Of a stretch of 64,000 bases of DNA, positions 25,881 to 38,940 are shown piece after piece. Origin of the DNA: Calliopsis andreniformis (lineage: Eukaryota > Arthropoda > Insecta > Hymenoptera > Andrenidae). The notes beneath the pieces were generated by a model. That model had not been told where the DNA came from. It did no database searches and was given only the letters and a program-made list of their open reading frames with translations. Location: contig NW_027480505.1 of assembly GCF_051401765.1 (NCBI RefSeq), positions 372,001 through 436,000 on the forward strand, in the 5' to 3' direction. Every line of letters begins with the position of its first letter. The stretch's first letter is position 1. Both the position numbers and the translations under genes were made by a program.

Positions 25881-26400
25881 GTGAAGGCAATGGTCATTTC
25901 TACGTTCCGGGCAGCCTAGGCTTCACTCTAGGGCGCTGCTCCACCACATCGAATAGCTTCGACCTTAGGAGTCAACGACTGAAGCATAAAATACAATATA
26001 AAGACAACAGCTTTTCCATCGTATAAAACGAATAATTGCAACCAGTGTGAAAGTGATGGTCATTTCTACATTCCGGGCAACCCTGGCTTCACTCTAGGGC
26101 GTTGTTCCACCAGATCGAATAGTTAGGGCCGAAGAAGTCAACGCCCGAAGCATAAAATACAAAATAAAGAGAACAGTTTTTCCATTGTATAAAACGAATA
26201 ATTGCAACCGGAGTGAAAGTTATGGTCATTTCTACGTACCGGGCAACCTAGGCTTCACACTAGGGCGTTGCTCCACTGGATCGTATAGTTAGGGCCTTGG
26301 AAGCCTACGCCAGAAGCATAAAATACAATATAAATACAACACCTTTTCCATCGTATTACAGGAATAATTGCAACCAGTGTTAGGGTTATGGTCATTTCTA
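25880..26400 (+). repeat. Displaced segment of the 21-mer monomer family
   Basis: Monomers here carry variants otherwise typical of 3.9-16.9 kb: GGGCAGCCTAGG with CGACTGAAGC and AAGACAACAGC, then AAAGAGAACAG, CCGGAGTGAAAG, CACTGGATCGTATAG and ACACCTTTTCCATCGTATTAC. The order matches about 5020-5130 and 6070-6310. It is an island of that family about 9 kb beyond its main block. Confidence 0.78.
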
Positions 26401-26930
26401 CGTTCCGGGCAACCTAGGCTTCACTCTAGGGCGTTGCTCCACCAGATCGAATAGTTAGGGCCTAAGAAGCCAACGCCAGAAGCATAAAGTACTATAAAAA
26501 TGCAACAGTTTTTCCATCATATAGCATGAATAATTGCAACCACTGTGACAGTAATGATCATTTCTACGTTTCGGGCAACATACGCTTCACTCTTGAACGT
26601 TGCCCCACGAGATCGAATAGCTAGGACCTTAGAAGTCAATGCCAGAAGCAGAAAATACAATAAAGATACAACAGCTTTTCCATCATATAAAATGAACAAT
26701 TGCAAACAGTGTGAAGGTGATGGTCATTTCTACGTTTCGGGCAACCTATGCTTTACTCTAGGGCGCTGCTCCACCAGATCGAATAGCTGGGGTCTTAGAA
26801 GTCAACGCCCGAAGCATAAAATACAATAGAGATACAACAGTTTTTCCATTGAATTACAGGAATATTTGCTACCAGAGTGAAGGAGATGGTCATTTCTACG
26901 TTGCGGGCAACCTAGGCTCCACTCTAGGGC
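26400..26930 (+). repeat. Mixed satellite monomers next to the displaced segment
   Basis: About three monomers. The one at 26515-26600 (ATATAGCATGAATAATTGC, GTGACAGTAATGATC) again resembles the 21-mer family; the others are divergent. No gene is seen. Confidence 0.65.
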
Positions 26931-27705
26931 GTTGTTCCACCAGATCGAATAGTTAGGGCCTAAGAAGTCAACGCCAGAAGCATAAAATACAAAATAGATA
27001 CAACAGTTTTTCCACCGTATAAAACGGATAATTGAAACTGGTTTGAAAGTTAGGGTCATTTCTACGTTCCCGGCAACCTAGGCTTCACTCAAGGGCGTTG
27101 CTCCTCCAGATCGAATAGCCAGGGCCTCAGAAGTCTATGCCCGGAGCATAAAATACAATATAAATACAACAGCTTTTCCATTGTATAAAACGAATAATTG
27201 CAACCAGTGTGAAAGTTATGGTCATTTCTACGTTCCGGGCGACATAGGATTGACTCTTGGACGTTGCGCCACCAGATAGAATAGTTTGGGCCTTAGAAGT
27301 CAACGCTCGAATCAAAAAATACAAAATAAATAGAACTGTTTTTCCATTGTATAAAACGAATAACTGCACCAGTATGAAAGTTATGGTCATCTCTACGTTC
27401 CCGGCAACATAGGCTTCACTCTAGGGCGTTGCTCCACCAGATCGAATGGCTACGGACTTAGAAGTCAACTCCAGGAGCATAAAATACAAAACAAATACAA
27501 CAGTTTTTCTATCGTATAAAACGAATAATTGCAACCGGTGTGAAAGTTATGGTCATTTCTACGTTCCGGGCAACCTAGGCTACACTCTATGGCGTTTCTC
27601 CACCAGACCGAATAGTTGGGGCCTAAGAAGTCAACTCCAGAGGCATAAAACACAATAAAAATAAAAGAGTTTTTCCATCGTATAAGACGAATATTTGCAA
27701 CCAGT
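26930..27705 (+). repeat. Block duplicated from 19465-20240, copy 2
   Basis: Second copy at a 7465-bp offset. Examples of differences: GCTACCTAGGC at 20106 against GCAACCTAGGC at 27571, and TTCGGGCC against TTGGGGCC. It ends near 27705, where the sequence turns into the monomer with GTAATGGGCCTTTC. Confidence 0.83.
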
Positions 27706-28410
27706 GTGAAAGTAATGGGCCTTTCTACGTTCCGTGCAACCTAGGCTTCACTCTAGGGCGTTGCTCCACCAGGTCGAATAGTTAGTGCTTTAGAAAACAA
27801 CTCCAGACGCATAAAATACAATATAAATACAACAGTTTTTCCATCGTATAAAACGAATAATTGAAACCAGTATGAAAGCTATGGTCATTTCTACGTTCCG
27901 GGCATCCTAGACTTCACCCTAGGGCGTTGCTCCACCAGACCGAATAGTTAGGGCCTTAGAAGTCAACGCCCGAAGCATAAAATACAAAATAAATAGAGCA
28001 GATTTTCCATTGTATAATCTGAATACTTGCAACCAGTGTGAAAGTTATGGTCATTTCGACGTTCCGGGCAACCTAGGCGTCACTCTACAGCGTTGCTACA
28101 CCAGATCGAATAGTTACGGCCTTAGAAGTCAACGCCAGAAGAATAGAATACAATATAAATACAACAGTTTTTCCGTCGTATAAAACGAATTATTGAAACC
28201 AGTTTGAATATTACGGTCATATCTACGTTCCGTGCAACCTAGGCTACACTCTAGGGCGTTGGTCAACCAGATCGAATAGTTAGGGCCTTCGAAGTCATAC
28301 GCCAGAAGCATAAAATACAATTAAATATAACAGTTCTTCCCTCGTATAGAATGAATAACTGCAAACAGTGTGAAAGTTATGGTCATTTCTACATTCCGGG
28401 CAACCTGGGC
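27705..28410 (+). repeat. Block repeated at 30030-30570, full version
   Basis: AGTAATGGGC lies at 27711 and 30036 (offset 2325, 14 monomers plus 1). After about 28050 the offset falls to 2159 (13 monomers plus 1). This copy therefore holds one monomer (about 28050-28215, with CTACAGCGTTGCTACACC) that the second copy lacks. Confidence 0.82.
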
Positions 28411-30030
28411 TTCACTCTTGGGCGTTGCTCCACCAGATCGAATAGTTAGGGCCTAAGAAGTCAACGCCAGAGGCATAAAATACAATAAAAATACAACAGT
28501 TTTTCCATCGTGTAACAAGAATAATTGCAACCAGTGTGAACGATATGTTCATTTCTACCTTCCTGGCAACCTAGATTTCGCTCTAGGGCGTTGCTCCACC
28601 ACATCGAATAGTTAGGGCCTTAGGAGTCAATGCCCGAAGCATAAAATACAATATAGATACAGCAGCTTTTGCATCGTGTAACAGTAGTAATTGCAACCAG
28701 TGTGAAGCTAATGGTCATTTCTACGTTCCGGGCAACCTAGGCTTCACTCTTGGGCGTTACTCCACCAGATCCAATAGATACGGCCTTAGAAGTCAACGCC
28801 AGAAGCATAAAATACAAAATAAATACAACAGTGTTTCCATCGTATAAAACGGATAATTGAAACCAGTATGATAGCTATGGTCATTTCTACGTTCCGGGCA
28901 TCCTAGACTTCACCCTAGGGCGTTGCTCCACCAAATCGAATATCTAGCGCCTTAGAAGTCAACGACCGAAGCATAAAATACAATAAAAAAACAACAGTTT
29001 TTCCATCGTATAACAGGAGTAATTGCAACCAGAGTGAAGGTGATGGTCATTTCTAGGATCCGGGCGACGTAGGCTTCACTCTGGGGCGTTGGTCCACAAG
29101 AGCGAATAGTTAGGGCCTAAGAAGTCAACGCCAGAAGCATAAAATACAAAATAAATACAAGAGTTTTTCCATCGTATAAAACAAATAATTGCAACGAGTG
29201 TGAAAGATATGGTCATTTCTACGTTCCGGGCAACCTAGGTTTCGCTCTAGGGCGTTGTTACACCAGGTAGGATAGTTAGGGCCTTAGAAGTCAACGCCCG
29301 AAGCATAAAATAAAATAAAAATGTAACAGTTATTCCATCGTATAACACGAAAAATTGCAACCAGTGTGAAAGTGATAGTCATTTCTACGTTCCGGGCAAC
29401 CTAGGCTACACTCTAGGGCGTTGCTTCACCAGATAGAATGGCTAGGGCCTTAGAAGTCTACGCCCGGAGCATAAAATACAATAAAAATACAACAGATTTT
29501 CCATCGTATAAAATGAATAATTGCAACCAGTGTGATGGTAATGGTCATTTTTACGTTCCGGGCAACATAGGCTTCACTCATGGACGTTGCCCTACCAGAT
29601 CGAATAGCTAGGGCATTAGAGGTCAGCGCCAGAAGCATAAAATAAAATAAAATTACAACGGTTTTTCCATCGTATAACAGGAGTAATTGCAACGAGTGTG
29701 AAAGAAATGGTCATTTCTACGTTCCGGGCAACCGATGCTTCATTCTAGGGCGTTGCTCCACCATATCGAAAAGTTAGGGCCTAAGAAGTCAACGCCAGGA
29801 GCATATAATAAAATAAAATTACAACAGTTTTTACATCGCATAACAGGAATAATTGCGACCAGTGTGACAGGAATTGTCATTTCTACGCTACGGGCAACCT
29901 CGTCTTCACTCTAGGACGCTGCTGCACCACATCTGAACAGCTACGGCCTTAGAAGTCAACGCCAGAAGCAGAAAATACAATATAAATACAACAGTTCTTC
30001 CATCGTATAAAATGAGTAATTGCAACCAGT
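28410..30030 (+). repeat. Divergent satellite monomers
   Basis: About ten monomers in register with private changes such as TTCTAGGATCCGGGCGACG near 29055, CAACCTCGTCTTCAC near 29895 and ACATCTGAACAGC near 29930, which has one extra base. No close partner block and no gene are seen. Confidence 0.7.
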
Positions 30031-30570
30031 GTGAAAGTAATGGGCCTTTCTACGTTCCGTGCAACCTAGGCTTCACTCTAGGGCGTTGCTCCACCAGGTC
30101 GAATAGTTAGTGCTTTAGAAAACAACTCCAGACGCATAAAATACAATATAAATACAACAGTTTTTCCATCGTATAAAACGAATAATTGAAACCAGTATGA
30201 AAGCTATGGTCATTTCTACGTTCCGGGCATCCTAGACTTCACCCTAGGGCGTTGCTCCACCAGACCGAATAGTTAGGGCCTTAGAAGTCAACGCCCGAAG
30301 CATAAAATACAAAATAAATAGAGCAGATTTTCCATTGTATAATCTGAATACTTGCAACCAGTGTGAAAGTTATGGTCATATCTACGTTCCGTGCAACCTA
30401 GGCTACACTCTATGGCGTTGGTCAACCAGATCGAATAGTTAGGGCCTTCGAAGTCATACGCCAGAAGCATAAAATACAATTAAATATAACAGTTCTTCCC
30501 TCGTATAGAATGAATAACTGCAAACAGTGTGAAAGTTATGGTCATTTCTACATTCCGGGCAACCTGGGCT
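30030..30570 (+). repeat. Block repeated from 27705-28410, one monomer shorter
   Basis: Second copy. The join lies near 30375, where GTTATGGTCATATCTACG replaces GTTATGGTCATTTCGACG, so the two flanking monomers have recombined within the homologous GTTATGGTCAT stretch. Confidence 0.82.
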
Positions 30571-33500
30571 TCACTCTTGGGTGTTGCTCCATCAGATCGA
30601 ATAGTTAGGGCCTTCGAAGTCAAAGCCAGAAGCATAAAATACAAAATAAATACAACAGTTTTTCCATTGTATAAAACGAATAATTAAAACCGGTGTGAAA
30701 GTTATGGTCATTTCTACGTTCCCGACAACCTAGGCTTCACTATAGACTGTTGCTCCATCAGGACGAATAGTTAGTGCCTAAGAAGTCAACACCAGAAGCA
30801 TAAAATACAATAAATATACAACAGCTTTTCCCACCGTATAACAGGATTAATTGCAACCAGTTTGAAAGTGATGGTCATTTCTACGTTCCGGGCAACATAG
30901 GCTTCCCTCTATTGCGTTGCTCCACCAGATCGAATAGTTAGGGCCTTAGAAGTCAACGACAGAAGCATAAAATCCAATATAAATACAACAGTTTTTCCAT
31001 CGTATAAAACGAATAATTGCACCCAGTCTGAAAGTAATGGTCATTTCTACGCTTCGGGCAACATACGCTTCACTATTGGACGTTGCCCCACGAGATCGAA
31101 TAGCTACGACCTTAGAAGTCAACACCTGAAACATAAAATACAATAAAAATACAACAGTTTCTCCATCGTATAGCATGAATAATTGCAACCAGTGTGAAAG
31201 TAATGGTCATTTCTACGTTCCGGGCAACCTAGGCTTCACCCTAGGATGTTGCTCCACCAGATCGAATAGTTAGGACCTAGGAAGTCAACGCCAGGAGAAT
31301 AAAATACAATATAAGTACAACAGCTTTTCCATTGTATAAAACGAATAATTGCAACCAGTGTGAATGTTATGGTCATTTCTACGTTCCGGGCAACCTACGT
31401 TTCACTCTATGGCGTTGCTCCACCAGATGGAATAGTTATGGCCTAAGAAGTCAAAGCCAGAAGCACCAAATACATAATAAATACAACAGTTTTTCCATCG
31501 TATAAAACGACTAATTGCAACCAGTGTGAAAGTAATGGTCATTTCTACGTTCCGGGCAACCTAGGCTTCAGTCTATGGCGTTGCTCCACCAGATCGAATA
31601 GTTAGGGACTTAAAATTCAGCGCCAGAAGCATAAAATACAATACAAATACAACAGTTTTTCCATCGTATAACAGGAATAATTGCAACCAGTGTGAATGTA
31701 ATGGACGTTTCTATGTTCCGGGCAACCTACGTTTCACTCTATGGCGTTGCTCCACCAGATCGAATAGTTACGGCCTAAGAAGTCAACGCCAGAAGCACCA
31801 AATACAAAATAAGTACTACAGTTTTTCCATCGTATTCAACGAATAATTGCAACCATTGTGAAAGTAATGGTCTTTTCTACGTTCCGGACAACCTACGCGT
31901 CACTCTAGGGCGTTGCTCCACCACATCGAATAGGTACGGCCTTAGAATTCAAAGCCAGAAGCGTAAAATACAATATAAATACAACTGTTTTTCCATTGTA
32001 TAGCATGGATCACTGCAACCAGTGCGAAGGTAATGATCATTTCGGCGTTTCGGGCATCCAAATCTTAACTCTGAGGCGTTGCTGCACCAGATCGAAGAGT
32101 TAGGGCCTTAAAAGTCAACGCCAGAAGCATAAACTACAAAATAAATACAACAGTCTTTCCATCGTTTAAAACGAATAATTGCAACCTGTGTGAAGGTTAT
32201 GGTCATTTCCACGTTCCGGGCAACCTAGGCTTCACTGTAGGATGTTGCACCACCACATCGAATAGCTACGGCCTTAGAAGTCAACGCCTGAAGCATAAAA
32301 TACAATATAAATACAACAGTTTTTCCATCGTATAAAACGAATAATTGCAACCAGTATGAAAGTTATGGTCATTTCTACTTTCCGGGCAACCTAGGCTTCA
32401 CTCTAGGGCGTTGCTCCAACAGATTGAATAGTTAGGGGCTTAGAAGTCAACGCCCGAAGCATAAAATGCAATAAAAATACAACAGTATTTCCATCGTATA
32501 ACAGGATTAATTGCAACCAGTGTGAAAGTAATGGGCATTTCTACGTTCCGTGCAACCTAGGCTTCACTCTAGGGCGTTGCTCCGCCAGATCGAATAGTTA
32601 GGGCCTAAGAAGTCAACGCCAGAAGCATAAAATACAATAAAAATACAACAACTTTTCCATCGTATAACAGGAGTAATTGCAACCAGTGTGAAAGTGCTGG
32701 TCATTTCTACGTTCCGGGTAACCTAGGCTTCACTCTAGGGCGTTGCTCCGCCAGATCGAATAGTTAGGGCCTAACAAGTCAACGCCAGAACCATAAAATG
32801 CAATATAAATAGAACAGTTTTTCCATTCCATATAGCGAATAATGCAACCAGTGTGAAAGTTAAGGTCATTTCTACGTTCCGTGCAGCCTAGGCTTCACTC
32901 TAGGGCGTTGGTCCAACAGACCGAATTGTTTGGACCTAAGAAGTCAACGCCAGAAGCATAAAATACAATATAAATACAACAGTTTTTCCATCGTATAAAA
33001 CGAATAATTGCAACCAGTACGAAAGTTATGGTCATTTCTACTTTCCGGGCAACCTAGGCTTCACCCTAGGGCGTTGATCCACCAGATCGAATAGTTAGGG
33101 CCTTAGAAGTCAACGCCAGAAGCATAAAATACAATATAAATACAACAGTTTTTCCAGCGTATAAAACGAATATTTGCAACCAGTATGAAAGTTATGGTCA
33201 TTTCTACGATACGGGCAAACTAGGCTTCACTCTAGTGCGTTGTGCCACCAGATCGAATAGCTAGCGCCTGAGAAGTCACTGCCCGAAGCAAAAAATACAA
33301 TAAAAATACACAATCTTTCCATAGTATAACAGGAATAATTGCAACCAGTGTGAAAGTAATGGTCATTTCTACGTCCCGGGGAACCTAGACTTCAGTCTAG
33401 GGCGTTGCTCCACCAGATCGAATAGTTAGGGACTTACAATTCAACGCCAGAAGCATAAAATACAATAAAAATTCAACAGTCTTTCCATCGTATAAAAAGA

Positions 33501-33800
33501 ATAATTGCAACCAGTCTGAAAGTAATGGTCATTTCTACGCTTCGGGCAACATACGCCTAACTATTGGACGTTGCCCCACGAGATCGAATAGCTACGACCT
33601 TAGAAGTCAACACCTGAAACATAAAATACAATATAAATACAACAGTTTCTCCATCGTATAGCATGAATAATTGCAACCAGTGTGAAAGTAATGGTCATTT
33701 CTACGTTCCGGGCAACCTAGGCTTCACCCTAGGATGTTGTTCCACCAGATCGAATAGTTAGGACCTAGGAAGTCAACGCCAGGAGAATAAAATACAATAT
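30570..33800 (+). repeat. Satellite monomers with a 15-monomer relation to 33.5-35.0 kb
   Basis: About 19 monomers. Segments near 31025-31400 and 31985-32515 recur 2488 bp downstream (15 monomers less 2 bp): GCTTCGGGCA at 31051 and 33539, TAGCATGGAT at 32001 and 34489. Between them the partner of about 31690-31980 lies only about 2.15 kb away, so two monomers were lost and two others gained in register. The class with GGCGTTTCGGGCATCC and CTGAGGCGTTGC reappears here at about 32040 after being absent since 18.2 kb. Confidence 0.75.
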
Positions 33801-35620
33801 AAGTACAACAGCTTTTCCACTGTATAAAACGGATAATTGCAACCAGTGTGAATGTAATGGACGTTTCTATGTTCCGGGCAACCTACGTTTCACTCTATGG
33901 CGTTGCTCCACCAGATCGAATAGTTACTGCCTAAGAAGTCAACGCCAGAAGCACCAAATACAAAATAAGTACTACAGTTTTTCCATCGTATTAAACGAAT
34001 AATTGCAACCAGTGTGAAGGTAATGGTCTTTTCTACGTTCCGGGCAACCTACGCGTCACTCTAGGGCGTTGCTCCACCACATCGAATAGGTACGGCCTTA
34101 GAATTCAAAGCCAGGAGCGTAAAATACAATATAAATACAACAGTTTTTCGATCGTATAAAACGAATAATTGCAACCAGTATGAAAGTTATGGTCATTTCT
34201 ACTTTCCGGGCAACCCAGGTTTCACCCTAGGGCGCTGCTCCAACAGATTAAGTAGTTAGGGCCTTAGAAGTCAACGCCCGAAGCATAAAATGCAATAAAA
34301 ATACAACAGTTTTTCCACCGTATAACAGGATTAATTGCAACCAGTTTGAATGTGATGGTCATTTCTACGTTCCGGCCAACCTAGGCTTCCCTCTATTGCG
34401 TTGCTCCTCCAGATCGAATAGTTAGGGCCTTAGAAGTCAACGCCAGAAGCACAAAATACAATATAAATACAACTGTTTTTCCATTGTATAGCATGGATCA
34501 CTGCAACCAGTGCGAAGGTAATGATCATTTCGGCGTTTCGGGCATCCAAATCTTAACTCTGAGGCGTTGCTACACCAGATCGAAGAGTTAGGGCCTTAAA
34601 AGTCAACGCCAGAAGCATAAACGACAAAATAAATACAACAGTCTTTCCATCGTATAAAACGAATAATTGCAACCTGTGTGAAGGTTATGGTCATTTCCAC
34701 GTTCCGGGCAACCAAGGCTTCACTGTAGGATGTTGCACCACCACATCGAATAGCTACGGCCTTAGAAGTCAACGCCTGAAGCATAAAATACAATATAAAT
34801 ACAACAGTTTTACCATCGTATAAAACGAATAATTGCAACCAGTATGAAAGTTATGGTCATTTCTACTTTCCAGGCAACCTAGGCTTCGCTCTAGGGCGTT
34901 GATCCAACAGATTGAATAGTTAGGGGCTTAGAAGTCAACGCCCGAAGCATAAAATGCAATAAAAATACAACAGTTTTTCCATCGTATAACAGGATTAATT
35001 GCAACCTGTTTGAAAGTGATGGCCATTTCTACGTTCCGGGCAACCTAGGCTTCACTCTTGGACGTTGCCCCACGAGATCGAATAGCTACGACCTTAGAAG
35101 TCAACGCCCGGAGCATAAAATACAAAATAAATAGACCAGTTTTCCATTGTATAAATCGAATAATTGCAACCAGTGTGAAAGTTATGGTAATTTCTACATT
35201 CCGGGCAACCTAGGCGTCACACTAGGGCGTCGCTCCACCACATATAATAGCTACGGCCTTAGAAGTCAACGCCAGAAGCATAAAATACAATATAAATACG
35301 ACAGATGTTCCATTGTATAAAACGAATAATTGCAACCAGTGAGAAAGTTATGGTCATTTCTACGTTCCGGATAACCTAGGGTTCACCCTAGGGCGTTGTT
35401 CACCAGATCGAATAGTTAAGGCCTAAGAAATGAACTCCAGAAGCATTAAATACAATAAAGATGCAACAGCTTTTCCATCGTATAGAACGAATAATTGCAA
35501 ACAGTGTGAAAGTAATGGTCATTTCTACGTTCCGGCCAACCTAGGCTTCACTCTAGGGCGTTCCTCCACCAGATCGAATAGCTAGGGACTTAGAATTAAA
35601 CGCCAGAAGCATAAAATACA
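33800..35620 (+). repeat. 19/20-monomer repeat, copy 1
   Basis: Repeated at about 36960-38940. The offset is exactly 3152 bp at first (AACCAGTGTGAATG at 33841 and 36993), 19 monomers less 2 bp. It becomes 3318 bp (20 monomers less 2 bp) beyond about 35040. Private variants: ATGGACGTTTCTATG, TTACTGCCTAAG, CAGATTAAGTAG, TCTATTGCGTTGCTCC and ACATATAATAGC. Confidence 0.87.
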
Positions 35621-35932
35621 ATATAAATACAACAGCTTTGCCATCGTATAAAATGAATAATTGCAAACAGTGTGAAAGTAATTGTCATTTCTAGGTTCCG
35701 GGCAACATAGGCTTCACTCTTGGACGTTGCCCCACAAGATCGAATAGCTACGACCTTAGAAGTCAACGCCAGAAGCATAAAATGCAATATAAATACAACA
35801 GCTTTGCCATCGTATAAAATGAATAATTGCAAACAGTGTGAAAGTAATTGTCATTTCTACGTTCCGGGCAACATAGGCTTCACTCTTGGACGTTGCCCCA
35901 CAAGATCGAATAGCTAGGACCTTAGAAGTCGA
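35601..35932 (+). repeat. Adjacent near-identical monomer pair
   Basis: Two neighbouring monomers, offset exactly 166 bp (AACAGCTTTG at 35631 and 35797), share GCCATCGTATAAAATG, GTAATTGTCATTTCTA and CCCCACAAGATCG and differ at only a few positions (for example TAGGTTCC against TACGTTCC). Neighbouring monomers elsewhere usually differ much more, so this is a recent single-unit duplication. Confidence 0.85.
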
Positions 35933-36960
35933 AGCCAGAAGCAGAAAATTCAAAATAAATAGAACAGTTTTTCCATTGTATGAAACGAATAATTGCTACC
36001 AGTGTGAAAGTTATGGTCATTTCTACGTTCCTGGCAACCTAGGCTTCACACGAGGGCGTTGTTCCACCAGATGGAATAGTTAGGGCCTAATAAGTCAACG
36101 CCAGAAGCACTAAATACGATATAAATACAACAGCTTTTCCATCGTATAAAACGAATAATTGCAAACAGTGTGAAAGTAATGGCCATTTCTACGTTCCGGC
36201 CAACCTAAGCTTCACTCAAGGGCGTTGCTCCGCCACATCGAATAGCTACGGCCTTAGAAGTCAACGCCTGAAGCATAAAACGCAATAAGAAATACAACAG
36301 CTTTTCATCGAGTAACAGGAATAATTGCAACAAGCGTGAAGGTAATGGTCATTTCTACGTAACGGGCAACCTAGGCTTCACTCTAGGGCGTTGCTCCACC
36401 AGATCGCATAGTAAGGGGCTTAGAAGTCAACGCCAGAAGCATAAAATACAATAAAGATGCAACAGGTTTTCCATAGTATAAAATGAATAATTGCAAACAG
36501 TGTGAAAGTAATGGTCATTTCTACGTTCCGGCCAACTTAGGCGTCACTCTAGGGCGTTGCTCCACCACATCCAATAGCTACAGCCTTAGAAGTCAACGCC
36601 AGAAGCATAAAATACAATATAAATACAACAGTTTTTCCATTGTATAAAACGAGTAATTGCAACCAGTGTGAAGGTTATGGTCATTTCTACGTTCCGGGCA
36701 ACCTACGTATCACTCTATGGCGTTGCTCCACCAGATGGAATAGTTATGGCCTAAGAAGTCAAAGCCACAAGCACAAAATACATAATAAATACAACAGTTT
36801 TTCCACCGTATAACAGGATTAATTGCAACCAGTTTGAATGTGATGGTCATTTCTACGTTCCGGGCAACCTAGGCTTCAGTCTATGGCGTTGCTCCACCAG
36901 ATCGAATAGTTAGGGACTTACAATTCAACGCCAGAAGCATAAAATACAATAAAAATACAA
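35933..36960 (+). repeat. Satellite monomers between the two copies of the 19/20-mer
   Basis: About six monomers in register, with private variants such as TCCTGGCAACC, CACACGAGGGCG and CATCGAGTAACAGG. Some carry features of the 31.4-31.6 kb monomers (CACTCTATGGCG, CACCAGATGGAATAG). No gene is seen. Confidence 0.7.
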
Positions 36961-38940
36961 CAGTTTTTCCATCGTATAACTGGAATAATTGCAACCAGTG
37001 TGAATGTAATGGACGTTTCTATGTTCCGGGCAACCTACGTTTCACTCTATGGCGTTGCTCCACCAGATCGAATAGTTACTGCCTAAGAAGTCAACGCCAG
37101 AAGCACCAAATACAAAATAAGTACTACAGTTTTTCCATCGTATTAAACGAATAATTGCAACCAGTGTGAAGGTAATGGTCTTTTCTACGTTCCGGGCAAC
37201 CTACGCGTCACTCTAGGGCGTTGCTCCACCACATCGAATAGGTACGGCCTTAGAATTCAAAGCCTGAAGCGTAAAATACAATATAAATACAACAGTTTTT
37301 CGATCGTATAAAACGAATAATTGCAACCAGTATGAAAGTTATGGTCATTTCTACTTTCCGGGCAACCCAGGTTTCACCCTAGGGCGCTGCTCCAACAGAT
37401 TAAGTAGTTAGGGCCTTAGAAGTCAACGCCCGAAGCATAAAATGCAATAAAAATACAACAGTTTTTCCACCGTATAACAGGATTAATTGCAACCAGTTTG
37501 AATGTGATGGTCATTTCTACGTTCCGGCCAACCTAGGCTTCCCTCTATTGCGTTGCTCCTCCAGATCGAATAGTTAGGGCCTTAGAAGTCAACGCCAGAA
37601 GCACAAAATACAATATAAATACAACTGTTTTTCCATTGTATAGCATGGATCACTGCAACCAGTGCGAAGGTAATGATCATTTCGGCGTTTCGGGCATCCA
37701 AATCTTAACTCTGAGGCGTTGCTACACCAGATCGAAGAGTTAGGGCCTTAAAAGTCAACGCCAGAAGCATAAACTACAAAATAAATACAACAGTCTTTCC
37801 ATCGTATAAAACGAATAATTGCAACCTGTGTGAAGGTTATGGTCATTTCCACGTTCCGGGCAACCAAGGCTTCACTGTAGGATGTTGCACCACCACATCG
37901 AATAGCTACGGCCTTAGAAGTCAACGCCTGAAGCATAAAATACAATATAAATACAACAGTTTTTCCATCGTATAAAACGAATAATTGCAACCAGTATGAA
38001 AGTTATGGTCATTTCTACTTTCCAGGCAACCTAGGCTTCGCTCTAGGGCGTTGATCCAACAGATTGAATAGTTAGGGGCTTAGAAGACAACGCCCGAAGC
38101 ATAAAATGCAATAAAAATACAACAGTTTTTCCATCGTATAACAGGATTAATTGCAACCTGTTTGAAAGTGATGGCCATTTCTACGTTCCGGGCAACCTAG
38201 GCTTGCCTCTATTGCGTTGCTCCACCAGATCGAATAGTTAGGGCCTTAGAAGTCAACGCCAGAAGCATAAAATACAATATAAATACAACAGTTTTTCCAG
38301 CGTATAAAGCGAATAATTGCAACCAGTGTGAAAGTTATGGGCATTTCTACTTTCCGGGTAACCTAGGCTTCACTCTTGGACGTTGCCCCACGAGATCGAA
38401 TAGCTACGACCTTAGAAGTCAACGCCCGGAGCATAAAATACAAAATAAATAGACCAGTTTTCCATTGTATAAAACGAATAATTGCAACCAGTGTGAAAGT
38501 TATGGTAATTTCTACGTTCCGGGCAACCTAGGCGTCACACTAGGGCGTCGCTCCACCACATATAATAGCTACGGCCTTAGAAGTCAACGCCAGAAGCATA
38601 AAATACAATATAAATACGACAGATCTTCCATTGTATAAAACGAATAATTGCAACCAGTGAGAAAGTTATGGTCATTTCTACGTTCCGGATAACCTAGGGT
38701 TCACCCTAGGGCGTTGTTCACCAGATCGAATAGTTAAGGCCTAAGAAGTGAACTCCAGAAGCATTAAATACAATAAAGATGCAACAGCTTTTCCATCGTA
38801 TAGAACGAATAATTGCAAACAGTGTGAAAGTAATGGTCATTTCTACGTTCCGGCCAACCTAGGCTTCACTCTAGGGCGATCCTCCACCAGATCGAATAGC
38901 TAGGGACTTAGAATTAAACGCCAGAAGCATAAAATACAAT
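36960..38940 (+). repeat. 19/20-monomer repeat, copy 2 with one extra monomer
   Basis: Second copy of 33800-35620. It holds one monomer more, at about 38200-38360 (TGCCTCTATTGCG, CCAGCGTATAAAGCG, CTTTCCGGGTAACC). The monomers at 34.38 and 37.54 kb in the same family carry the related TCTATTGCG. Matches end near 38940. Confidence 0.86.
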
